A DNA stretch of 48,854 bases from Oscillospiraceae bacterium (GTDB lineage: Bacteria > Bacillota > Clostridia > Oscillospirales > UBA929): contig JAIRUW010000026.1 in NCBI GenBank assembly GCA_031254195.1, positions 1 through 48,854 of the forward strand, written 5' to 3'. A program made the translations under genes and the position numbers. Below, in pieces: positions 8,556 through 16,564 of the stretch (positions within the stretch are counted from its first letter, which is position 1; the number at the start of each line of letters is the position of its first letter). The notes beneath the pieces were generated by a model. That model made no database searches. It was not told the origin of the DNA and saw only the letters and a program-made list of their open reading frames with translations.

Positions 8556-10023
8556 CTGTGAGCAAATCTCCCTTCCCGGCTCCTTTATGTTTAACCGTAT
8601 TCCATATATACAGCGCCAGTGCCGCTACCACGGCCGCGGTGAGGATATACCCCAGATTGTCCTTAAGAAGGTCGTTGCGGTAGCGTTTGAACGCAATGGA
8701 GTAATAGGTACGGTTCATACCCAGCCTTAAATATGTCATAGCCTCCCGGTTATCTCCCTCGGAGAGGTACGCCTTCCCGATGCCTACATTGGCCAGTTCC
8801 AGATTTTCGTTTAGGGCGAGCACCTGCCGCCATATGTCTACCGCCAGCTTCTCGTCTCCGTCATATCGCAGCCCGACCGCCTCGTTGATCAGCCTGCCGT
8901 ACTCTGTTTCAGAGAAAATAAGAATCTCCTGCCTGTCGGTATCCAGAACGAGTATTTTATCCCCTGCGTCGGCCAAAGAGCATGGCGCTCTAAAAGTCCC
9001 GGCTTGCGTGCCTAACCCCCCGAAAATATAGAGCAGGTTGCCCTCGTTGTCATAGGTGAAGATACGCCCGCGCTTTGAATCAAGAAGGGAATAAATGCCT
9101 TTATCGCGAATGATGACGTCTACCATGTAGGATGCCCCGTAAAGCGCCCCCGCCTGCGAGGGCCGGTACAAGAGGTCGCCGCCTAGGTTGCCGTTCTCTC
9201 CCGTTTTAATGACGTCCTCACCCTTGGGGTTGAGCCGGAACACGGCCTGCTCGCCCTGCGTGTCGATGTAGGAGGCGTAGACAAAGCCCTGCGGGTCAAC
9301 GTCAACGCCGGTAAATTCTCTGGTGATAAATAAAATCTGGCGCTCGCGCTGTTCTTTGGTGGAAAAACGGCGCCAAAACCGCTGCCACAGAGTCGTCCTG
9401 ACCTCTATGGTGCCGAAAAAACTCTGGAAATCGCCGGCCGCGGAAAATACCATAATCCCCTGGTGCATGTTCTGCGCGACGACATATGCGCGGTCGGCAT
9501 AATCCACCGCTACCTTGAGCGGGCTGAAGATATAGTCGTCAGGCAGCATCTCGCTCTGCGGGTTGTCGATGATTTGAACTGCCTTCTCACCGTCCAGCAC
9601 AACAACGCGGTTGTTATTCGCGTCGGCGACATAGAGCAGATTCTTTTCCGATACCGTCACCCCGAAAGGCCTGTTGAAACGGTCGCGTTCCCCGTCGTTG
9701 TCAAAGGTTTCGATGACCGCGACCGCTTCGGTCATCTCCGCGTTGACCACAACGATGCGGTCATTGTCGGTGTCGGCAACATAAATCATTCCGTCCGGGG
9801 CGATAGCAATGTCCTGCGGATTCTTGAACGAGCCGACCCCCAAGGTCATTCCTGAGATGGCCCCGGCGGGTACGTACGGCGCGGGCGTAAATTCAATATA
9901 TTCGCGGTAATTATAGGTGTAGGAGTCGTATGGAATGTCAACCGCGGCCAGCGCGGGCGCGGTGCAGGAGAAAAGTATTACAAGCATCGCCGCCAGGGCC
10001 GCTTGTCTGACAAATCGTCTCAT
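8548..10023 (-). CDS. NHL-repeat membrane protein with C-terminal anchor
   Basis: The protein has 491 residues from the ATG at 10021-10023, chosen because GGGGGG lies just upstream and the longer reading would run into the preceding permease gene. A signal peptide (AALAAMLVILFSC) is followed by repeated NHL-type blades, each with the pattern PQDIAIAPDGMIYVADTDNDRI, seen here as several copies (PFGVTVSEKNLLYVADANNNRV is another), forming a beta-propeller to about residue 400. Next comes a TPR-like helical stretch (LELANVGIGKAYLSEGDNRE) and a final membrane helix (LTAAVVAALALYIW). The propeller would sit outside the membrane. Binding of protein or sugar by the propeller is an inference; no enzyme motif was seen. 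Confidence 0.85.
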   Translation of the reverse strand: MRRFVRQAALAAMLVILFSCTAPALAAVDIPYDSYTYNYREYIEFTPAPYVPAGAISGMTLGVGSFKNPQDIAIAPDGMIYVADTDNDRIVVVNAEMTEAVAVIETFDNDGERDRFNRPFGVTVSEKNLLYVADANNNRVVVLDGEKAVQIIDNPQSEMLPDDYIFSPLKVAVDYADRAYVVAQNMHQGIMVFSAAGDFQSFFGTIEVRTTLWQRFWRRFSTKEQRERQILFITREFTGVDVDPQGFVYASYIDTQGEQAVFRLNPKGEDVIKTGENGNLGGDLLYRPSQAGALYGASYMVDVIIRDKGIYSLLDSKRGRIFTYDNEGNLLYIFGGLGTQAGTFRAPCSLADAGDKILVLDTDRQEILIFSETEYGRLINEAVGLRYDGDEKLAVDIWRQVLALNENLELANVGIGKAYLSEGDNREAMTYLRLGMNRTYYSIAFKRYRNDLLKDNLGYILTAAVVAALALYIWNTVKHKGAGKGDLLTDD

Positions 10024-10037
10024 ACCCCGTCGCCCCC

Positions 10038-10952
10038 CTATTCCTTCATACCGGAGGTGGTCATGGTCTCGAGGATGCTTGACTGGCAAATGAGGAAGAA
10101 GGTAATCGGGATGGCGGCTAAAACAAGGCCCACCGCCGCGGCTTCGCCCGCGCGGCGCGCGCCGCCCGCGGCGATTTGCTGCATGGCGAATTGCAAAGGC
10201 TTGAGCTCTTCACTGCGCAGGAACAGGAAGCCCGTGTTGCCCCACATCAGGTTAAATTGGAAGATGGCCAGTGTCAGCCACGCCGGCTTGACATTGGGCA
10301 TGATGATCGTCCAGAAGGTGCGCATCTCCCCGGCGCCGTCTATCCGTGCCGATTCGATGAGGGAATCGGGAATCTGCTCCATAAATTGTTTCATCAGGTA
10401 CAGCCCTATCCCATAACCCCACGCGGGCAGAATCAGGGCGAGGTAGGTGTTGTTAAGGCCGAGGAAAGAGATGATGACATAGTTGGGAATCTGGGTGACC
10501 TGCCATGTGAACATCAGCGAGAGGATGACCAGGGTAAATAACAGCTTTTTGCCGGGGAATTTGTGCTTTGCCAGCGGGTAAGCCGCCATCGACGCGACGA
10601 GGACATGCCCGAACACGCTGAACATCATAATGATGAGCGTGTTGAAGATATACCGCGTAAACGGCACCCATGCCTCGCTCATGGAGATAAAGAGGTCGGT
10701 GAAGTTTTCAAAGGTAGGATTCCTAACAAAGATGCGCGGAGGGAATTGAAAAAGCTCGTCAAGCGGCTTCAGCGCGTTGTTGACGATCATAATCAGCGGC
10801 AGGACCATGAATGCGCCGCAAATCCCCATGAAGAAAAACAACATCGCGTTGCCCGCACGTGAGCGGTTGAGTTTTCTCTCGCGGCGGAACGTCTTCTGGA
10901 AAAACGTCTCCTTGACGATGATCGGGCCATCGGAACTTTTGACCTTTATCAT
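10038..10952 (-). CDS. Carbohydrate ABC transporter permease (MalG type), second importer
   Basis: The protein has 304 residues with six predicted membrane helices. The EAA loop reads LIESARIDGAGEMRTFWTI followed by IMPNVKPA. The N-terminus is basic (KTFRRERKLNRSRAG) and leads into MLFFFMGICGAFMVLPLIMI. It follows its MalF-type partner by only four bases, and its stop lies 14 bases before the NHL gene. Sequence differs clearly from the other MalG-type protein at 3382-4368, so this is a second importer and not a recent duplicate. It most likely serves the large binding protein at 11879-14848. Confidence 0.9.
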   Translation of the reverse strand: MIKVKSSDGPIIVKETFFQKTFRRERKLNRSRAGNAMLFFFMGICGAFMVLPLIMIVNNALKPLDELFQFPPRIFVRNPTFENFTDLFISMSEAWVPFTRYIFNTLIIMMFSVFGHVLVASMAAYPLAKHKFPGKKLLFTLVILSLMFTWQVTQIPNYVIISFLGLNNTYLALILPAWGYGIGLYLMKQFMEQIPDSLIESARIDGAGEMRTFWTIIMPNVKPAWLTLAIFQFNLMWGNTGFLFLRSEELKPLQFAMQQIAAGGARRAGEAAAVGLVLAAIPITFFLICQSSILETMTTSGMKE

Positions 10953-10956
10953 ACGC

Positions 10957-11874
10957 TTAATCGCCCACCTTTCTCAATAGTCTCTGGACCAGCTTGTTCG
11001 TCCCCACCATCATGAGAAACAGCACCGTAGCGATGGCGGAGGCGTAACCCATTTCAAAACGGATACTGCCGAAGTCCACCAGATGGGTAACGACGGTGGC
11101 TCCTTCGTAGCCTACCGATGGGTTTCCGGCTAGTTGGATAGAGATGTCGGAAACGGCGAAGGAGGCGGTAATCTGCATGACCGCGCCGAACATCAGCTGC
11201 GGTTTCATGGCGGGCAGCGTGACAAACCAGAGCTCCTGCCAGCGGTTTTTGACGCCGTCAATCGCCGCCGCCTCATAGAGGGCCTTGTCGATGGTTTGAA
11301 GGCCCGCGATGAAGGCGAGGAAGCCGGTCCCGAGCGAAAGCCAGAGCTGCACCACGATCAGCACCGGAAGGATATATTTGGCCGTTTGCATCCACAGGAT
11401 AGGCTCCTGGATAAAGTCGAGGTTGAGCAAGAACCCGTTGAGGTAGCCGTAGCGGTCGCCGGTGAGGATGATGTTCCAGATGAGGTAAGCCTGCCCCGCA
11501 ATCGAAGGCGCGTAAAAGACGAGGGTAAGGAGGGCGCGGAGCTTGCCTTTGAACTCGTTGATGATCCATGCGAACAGCAGGCAGAGGACATAGCTGATCG
11601 GCCCGGTGACGACGGCAAACAGCAGGGTATTTTTCAGCGCGATGACGAAAATATCGTCCTCCAGCAGGAGCTTTAAGTAGTTTCCCCAACCGATGAACTG
11701 CGGCGGCTCCAGCATGTTGAAATATGTCAGTGAGAGGAACATCGCGGAGGCGACGGGCAGGATAGTAAAGAGCGTAAAAAGGAGAAAATAGGGGGCCAGC
11801 ATCAAGTAGGAAATCCTGTTTTTTGACATTGTCGCTCCTAGCGACGGTTTGTCAAACGGTTTTTGCTTTACCAT
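10957..11874 (-). CDS. Sugar ABC transporter permease (MalF type), second importer
   Basis: The protein has 305 residues from the ATG at 11872-11874, which has AAGGAG nine bases upstream and lies four bases after the stop of the binding-protein gene. A further in-frame ATG at 11827-11829 has its own AGGAG and could be used instead. Six membrane segments start with YLMLAPYFLLFTLFTILP. The EAA motif is YEAAAIDGVKNRWQELWF with TLPAMKPQL. It forms the membrane pore with the MalG-type gene that follows. Confidence 0.9.
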   Translation of the reverse strand: MVKQKPFDKPSLGATMSKNRISYLMLAPYFLLFTLFTILPVASAMFLSLTYFNMLEPPQFIGWGNYLKLLLEDDIFVIALKNTLLFAVVTGPISYVLCLLFAWIINEFKGKLRALLTLVFYAPSIAGQAYLIWNIILTGDRYGYLNGFLLNLDFIQEPILWMQTAKYILPVLIVVQLWLSLGTGFLAFIAGLQTIDKALYEAAAIDGVKNRWQELWFVTLPAMKPQLMFGAVMQITASFAVSDISIQLAGNPSVGYEGATVVTHLVDFGSIRFEMGYASAIATVLFLMMVGTNKLVQRLLRKVGD

Positions 11875-11878
11875 TCCG

Positions 11879-14848
11879 TCAGTCTCCTTCCCTGTCGCCA
11901 TACAGCGGCAGACCGAATTCCCTGCGTTTGAAATCTATCTCATCGTTAATTAAAATCACCTTGTCGGTCAAAGCCTCGCGCGGGAACTCAAACACATCGA
12001 CTGACGCCCCGATGGCCGACCGGCCCGTAACGACGGCGTAGAAAGCGTTTCTGATGTTACGGAAACTGAAATAGCCGCCGGGCACCTGCGGGATACCGCG
12101 CACAGTCTCAAACTGTTCCTGAAGCGCCTGATAGTCGTTAATAGGCCACGGCAATCTGTCAAACGCCTCAATGTTGGCGGACGGATGGCGCGCCGCCGCG
12201 CCCATCAGGCTTTCCATCTCCCGCCCGAACATGGTCTGGGTATTGGCCGAAGTCCACCACTTGAGGAACTCCCAAGACTGTTCGGGCAGCTCGGACGCTC
12301 TCATGATAACGCAGGCCGAGCCCCAGCTGCCCACTTCGCGGTTGAGCGAACCGTCGGGCCAAACGGTAGCCGGCACAGGCGTAAAGCCCCACAGCCCCTT
12401 GATGTCGGGCGCGGAAACTTGCAAGGCGTTATAGAAGCCGTAGTCCTGAATGATCAAGGGCGTTTCGCCGGTGCGGAAGCGCTCCTCCACGCTGGTGTCC
12501 TTGTCGAGCTTATAGTCGGTATAAAACTCCGTATACTGTTTGAAAGCCCTATACCCTTCGTCATTGTCCAGCGCGGAGCGGGTAGCGTCCTCGTTGTAAT
12601 AATTCCCGCCGTTCTGGTAGAGCAGCATGGCGTAAATCGGTTCCGCGGGAAGCATCCCCAGCTCCATCTGACTGTTGGCAAGCACCGCCAGCGCGACCTT
12701 CATGTCGTCCCATGTTCTGGGGATCTCCAGCCCGATTTCCTTTAATATATCTTTACGGTAGAACATCATCGGGAAAGTCTGCGTCTCCGGCAAAGCGTAC
12801 ACCGCGCCGCCGTATGAATACGATTCCATGATGCTTGGCCGGAAGCGCTCCAAAACGCCGTTCAAATCGGAAAACTGCGTCAGGTCGGCCACGGCATTGC
12901 GCAGGCCGTAGTTCATCGGTACATCGAAAGGTACCTGGATGGCCACATCCGGCCCCTGTCCGGCCAGCGTGGCTTGCAGCAGCGTACTCATATCCACCAG
13001 CATGACGTTAATGTTGACGCCGGTCGGCCCGGTAAACGTTTCGTCAATCAGCGATTTGATAACATTCGCCTGGTCACGGCCGGAACCGATCCAAAGGGTG
13101 ATGGTATCCCCGTCCTTGGAGTCGGATATATTGCCGATCTGGTTATAGTCTATGATAAACGAGAAGAACAGGCGTTGAAACTCAAAGCCAAGCCGCGCGA
13201 AGAAAGAGTTGCTCTTAGCCCGGGGCCTTTCGTCCGGCGAATGGAAAGTGATTGTGTCTATCTGCAGAGGCTGTTCAATGGCTTGAGTCAGCCATGTGCC
13301 GCAGGCGCGTATGTTGATGCGGAACGAGGCGACGGTCCTGGAGAAGCGTTCGCCGTCCGCAATCAGCTCGTTTAGGTGGGTGATCATGGTCTTTAACACG
13401 CGTTCCCGGTCACTGCGCCTGCCTGCCGCGCCCTCCAGCATCGCGACCGCCTCCTCAAGGCTGTCGCGTACGGCAATCATCTCTCCCCTCAGCTCAGGCA
13501 GACTGCGTTCCACCTGATAGTCGCGGTGCTGGTCCGGCTTCACGCCGGTCAGCCGGATGACTTTTCGGTAAATAGAGTTCAAGTCGTATACTGCGTCGCG
13601 CACAAGCCCGATGGCTTCGCCGAGGCTGCCTAAAACCGCCTCCATACGCAGCGTATGGCGGCCTTCCGTGAGATATATCTTATATACCTCACCATCGGCG
13701 CCCGTCAGGGTTTCCATGTTCCATGTCTGCCTGTGGGTAAACCCGTAATCGTCAAACTCCGCGAACGGCACGACCCCGTCGATGCTGATCTTCCGGGACA
13801 TATAGATGCCTCTGGTGAAATTTTGCAGAACATGCACCGACAGCTCGTATAAACCGTCCTCCGGCGCGTAAAAATCCCATTCGATCCATTGCCCCGACGT
13901 CCGCCAGGAATATCCCCCGATGGTGTTGTTGAGCAGCACCCTCGGGCTGGACGGGCTGACCGAAGGCGAGGACTGATCCTGCACCGGGTAAAGCATCTGC
14001 GAGGACGTCCGCGAGGCGTTTTGCGCCTGGATGGTGATAGATTGCGTCGCGTCTTTCGCGCCCGCCTGTACCCACCCGGCCAGCGCCTCGGCGTACGGCA
14101 CGGGATACGGCTCGTTGCTTACAATGAGGCTGCTGAGCAGCATCGGCTCACGCAGGGAGAGGAGGGAGACGGTCTGCTTCCCCTTCTCAAGATAAAGCGA
14201 AAGGCGGCTTGTGATATAGCCGTCGCTGTCGTAGAGGTAGCTTTCCACCCATTGCGGGCATTCGACCATCGAGGGTTTGAGATCGTTGCCCTGGTTGTCT
14301 TTATTCCAAACCGGCTCTAAGCTGCCGGCTTCCGCGGCCGCCAAGGCGGCGCGATTGCTCCAAATGCGCTGGAACTCAATGGTCGAAAGCTCACGGTACG
14401 GCAACTCCCCATTGACGAAAATGCCCCGCTGGATGGTCGAGTTTTTCCCTTCGATGGGATAGTAAAGCACAGATAGGTCATACAGCCCGGTTTCCGGGAC
14501 GTCGATTTCAAACTCAATCAAAGAGTCCTCGGTGGTCAGCACGCCGCCCCGCCCGGTACCGTCAATGTCGGCAAGAATCTGCGGAGACGCCGCCTCGCCG
14601 CTTTCCTCATAGCGTGCATAGGCGGCAGCGTCATAGGCAATGCGGACATCGGGCCGGATAAGAGGGTGCAAAGTTATGTAATCCCTGTAGCTGGGGATCG
14701 ACTCGTCGATGGAATGCCCCTCAATAATATCCTCAAAATCCGCGCGTGTTTTGTCCCCCGCCGTATACCCATACGCCGGGAGCGCTAAGAACAAGGCAAC
14801 CGCCGTCGATACGGCAACCGCCCGTCCTACGCCCCGTTTCCAAATCAT
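11879..14848 (-). CDS. Giant solute-binding protein with N-terminal carbohydrate-binding-like domains
   Basis: The protein has 989 residues, more than twice the usual binding-protein length. A signal peptide (AVSTAVALFLALPAYG) has no lipobox cysteine, so release by signal peptidase I or an uncleaved anchor is expected. Two beta-sandwich segments follow, about residues 70-250 and 290-420, both with the CBM6/35-like phrase pattern (TGLYDLSVLYYP; DGLYELSVHVLQNF). A helical linker (about 440-520) leads to a family-1 binding domain from about residue 600 (DTITLWIGSGRDQANVI, GQGPDVAIQVPFD, EIGLEIPRTWDDMKVAL). It probably binds polysaccharide at the surface and passes oligosaccharide to the permease pair just downstream. 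The ATG follows AAGGGGG; it lies 13 bases after the GH26 gene. Confidence 0.85.
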   Translation of the reverse strand: MIWKRGVGRAVAVSTAVALFLALPAYGYTAGDKTRADFEDIIEGHSIDESIPSYRDYITLHPLIRPDVRIAYDAAAYARYEESGEAASPQILADIDGTGRGGVLTTEDSLIEFEIDVPETGLYDLSVLYYPIEGKNSTIQRGIFVNGELPYRELSTIEFQRIWSNRAALAAAEAGSLEPVWNKDNQGNDLKPSMVECPQWVESYLYDSDGYITSRLSLYLEKGKQTVSLLSLREPMLLSSLIVSNEPYPVPYAEALAGWVQAGAKDATQSITIQAQNASRTSSQMLYPVQDQSSPSVSPSSPRVLLNNTIGGYSWRTSGQWIEWDFYAPEDGLYELSVHVLQNFTRGIYMSRKISIDGVVPFAEFDDYGFTHRQTWNMETLTGADGEVYKIYLTEGRHTLRMEAVLGSLGEAIGLVRDAVYDLNSIYRKVIRLTGVKPDQHRDYQVERSLPELRGEMIAVRDSLEEAVAMLEGAAGRRSDRERVLKTMITHLNELIADGERFSRTVASFRINIRACGTWLTQAIEQPLQIDTITFHSPDERPRAKSNSFFARLGFEFQRLFFSFIIDYNQIGNISDSKDGDTITLWIGSGRDQANVIKSLIDETFTGPTGVNINVMLVDMSTLLQATLAGQGPDVAIQVPFDVPMNYGLRNAVADLTQFSDLNGVLERFRPSIMESYSYGGAVYALPETQTFPMMFYRKDILKEIGLEIPRTWDDMKVALAVLANSQMELGMLPAEPIYAMLLYQNGGNYYNEDATRSALDNDEGYRAFKQYTEFYTDYKLDKDTSVEERFRTGETPLIIQDYGFYNALQVSAPDIKGLWGFTPVPATVWPDGSLNREVGSWGSACVIMRASELPEQSWEFLKWWTSANTQTMFGREMESLMGAAARHPSANIEAFDRLPWPINDYQALQEQFETVRGIPQVPGGYFSFRNIRNAFYAVVTGRSAIGASVDVFEFPREALTDKVILINDEIDFKRREFGLPLYGDREGD

Positions 14849-14861
14849 CAGGAAGCCCCCT

Positions 14862-16397
14862 TTATTCGTCCCGGATGGGATAATCTTTTAAGTCCGGCAA
14901 ACCGTCTAGCGTTATAACCCTCTCATGGTTATAAAAATGCAGAAGCATCTCATCTTCTATATACTTTTCCGTTAAAAACTCTCCCGCCCAAGGCGCGGCG
15001 AATCCCCACATCGCGCTGTCGCGTAAACAGAGGCCGGGGTCTGGCAGGAAGCCCGATTCGCTCAAAACCACCATCTTGGGCGGCGCGGTATACGCAACGG
15101 CTTCCATGAATTTTGCGGTCTGCGGCGTGTATACCCTCTCGCCCGGATACACATCCTCGCCAATCATATCGACCGTACCGTCGCCGGGGTACCAGCCGGC
15201 GTCCTGGCCGTTCCAAAGCCAGATGAGATTGTTCAGCCCGTGCGTATCCGTCAGCCTCTCATATAGAAGGTTCCACAGTTTTATGTAAGCCTCCGGCCCA
15301 AACGCTCCCCACCAAAACCATCCGCCGCTCGCCTCATGCAGCGGCCTCCATAAAACCGGCACGCCTGCGTCCCGCAGAATGGCCAACTGTTCCGCGATGG
15401 CGTCGATGTCGGCAAGCAGCAGGTCATAGCCTTCCGGGTCTTTGCCGTCCATAACGGCGGCAAGGTCAAAGTCTTTGACCGCCCGCGTGTAAAAGCCCCT
15501 CCACCAAAGCCGGTCCTCGCTTTCGAGGTCTACGAGATATTTCGCCGGCGCGTTCCAATGCCAGCAGAACGTCACGATAGCGCCGTTTTCCCACGCCTCT
15601 ATAGCCAGTTGCGTCGCGTTGGATTTTGTACCCCTTTGGACGCGCGACGGGGAATAGTCCATGAAATCCAGCCCAATCACGGCGGGATATTGTCCGGTTT
15701 TCGTATGTATCATGGCACTCTCGGCGCCGAAAAGCCCCGCATCGCTGTATTGCCCGGCAAGAATCACATTGCCGTAGCTGTCGGCGAGGTAGCTCATCAG
15801 CCGCTTCGCGCTATCGTCCGCATTGGGGTTGGAAAGCTTCGCGGAAACGTCATATATGAGGGGATCAAGGCCTTCGGACGGCGTGATGGTCAGCGATTGC
15901 AGCCGTATCCAGCCCCAGTATTGGAGCAGGGCGACCGTGTTCTCGCCCGCTTCCATATATACGCGCGGAAAAACGCAATCTACAAAGGACTCGCTGTCGG
16001 TGACGGCCAATCCAACATTTTCGCCGTTGACCAAAACATGGTTCTCTTTATACCCGCCAATCGAGCTGGCGTGGAAAATCAAGTCATAAAAGCCGCTTTG
16101 GGCAATGTCTGCCGTGAATACGCACATATCCCCGGAGTCGGAGAAATTCTCAATATAGCCGGAACGCAGCCTCAGACTGCCGATCAGCTCAGCGGTTTCC
16201 GCCGGCAGAACAATCGGGTCAACAAACATGACCGGGTCTGCGGACGGCCCGGACGTCACAGGGGGCGAGGACACGGACGACGAAGGAATGCCGGGGTCGG
16301 GGGACGAATCCAAAGGCATGGAGCTACACCCCGAGAAAAGTAATATAAATGGGATGAAAACCGAAAAAGCGCGAACCGCGCGGTGCGTACGGTTCAT
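14862..16397 (-). CDS. GH26 beta-mannanase-like lipoprotein with CBM35-like domain
   Basis: The protein has 511 residues from the ATG at 16395-16397, which lies eight bases after GAGGAG; an ATG two codons earlier is too close to that site. A signal peptide with lipobox LFSGC gives a lipoprotein with a Ser/Pro linker. Residues of about 64-173 form a CBM35-like sandwich (SGYIENFSDSGDMCVF, GFYDLIFHASSIGGYKENHV). The GH26 catalytic domain follows: acid/base Glu355 in WRPLHEASGGWFWWG and nucleophile Glu447 in VVLSESG, with WLWNGQDAGWYPGD between them. GH26 enzymes mostly hydrolyse beta-1,4-mannan. As first operon gene behind the promoter, it would release oligosaccharides for the two importers that follow. 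Confidence 0.9.
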   Translation of the reverse strand: MNRTHRAVRAFSVFIPFILLFSGCSSMPLDSSPDPGIPSSSVSSPPVTSGPSADPVMFVDPIVLPAETAELIGSLRLRSGYIENFSDSGDMCVFTADIAQSGFYDLIFHASSIGGYKENHVLVNGENVGLAVTDSESFVDCVFPRVYMEAGENTVALLQYWGWIRLQSLTITPSEGLDPLIYDVSAKLSNPNADDSAKRLMSYLADSYGNVILAGQYSDAGLFGAESAMIHTKTGQYPAVIGLDFMDYSPSRVQRGTKSNATQLAIEAWENGAIVTFCWHWNAPAKYLVDLESEDRLWWRGFYTRAVKDFDLAAVMDGKDPEGYDLLLADIDAIAEQLAILRDAGVPVLWRPLHEASGGWFWWGAFGPEAYIKLWNLLYERLTDTHGLNNLIWLWNGQDAGWYPGDGTVDMIGEDVYPGERVYTPQTAKFMEAVAYTAPPKMVVLSESGFLPDPGLCLRDSAMWGFAAPWAGEFLTEKYIEDEMLLHFYNHERVITLDGLPDLKDYPIRDE

Positions 16398-16452
16398 GGA
16401 CATGGCTCCTCATTTTCAGCATTATGCCGATTTCTGCGTATAAGTAAAACCT

Positions 16453-16481
16453 ATTTTAATACATTCTTAACAAAATGTCAA
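16453..16481 (-). promoter_or_regulatory. Promoter of the GH26/importer operon
   Basis: On the minus strand TTGACA (16476-16481) and TAAAAT (16453-16458) are spaced by 17 bases. The predicted start near 16446 gives a 5' leader of about 49 bases before the GH26 start. No clear operator palindrome was found in the leader. Confidence 0.7.
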
Positions 16482-16511
16482 TAGTAATATTCCCCACCCC
16501 CCTCCCTCAGT

Positions 16512-16540
16512 TTGCGCCGGGCGCGGGCTTGTGTTATACT
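16512..16540 (+). promoter_or_regulatory. Probable promoter of the NitT/TauT-type importer operon
   Basis: TTGCGC (16512-16517) and TATACT (16535-16540) are 17 bases apart, pointing rightwards to the binding-protein gene with TTG start at 16565. The -35 box is weak, so basal activity may be modest or an activator may help. The -35 boxes of the two divergent promoters are about 30 bases apart. Confidence 0.5.
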
Positions 16541-16564
16541 ATTTTAGGAAAGGTGGTTTTGCTG

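Noticed and set aside
8548..10089. Longer reading of the NHL gene starting at 10089
   Set aside because: It would overlap the upstream permease gene by over 50 bases and push the signal peptide inside; the ATG at 10023 has a ribosome site.
16475..16564. N-terminal extension of the NitT/TauT binding protein from an ATG at 16475
   Set aside because: The extension overlaps both divergent promoters and lacks a ribosome site; the TTG at 16565 has one and gives a proper lipoprotein signal.
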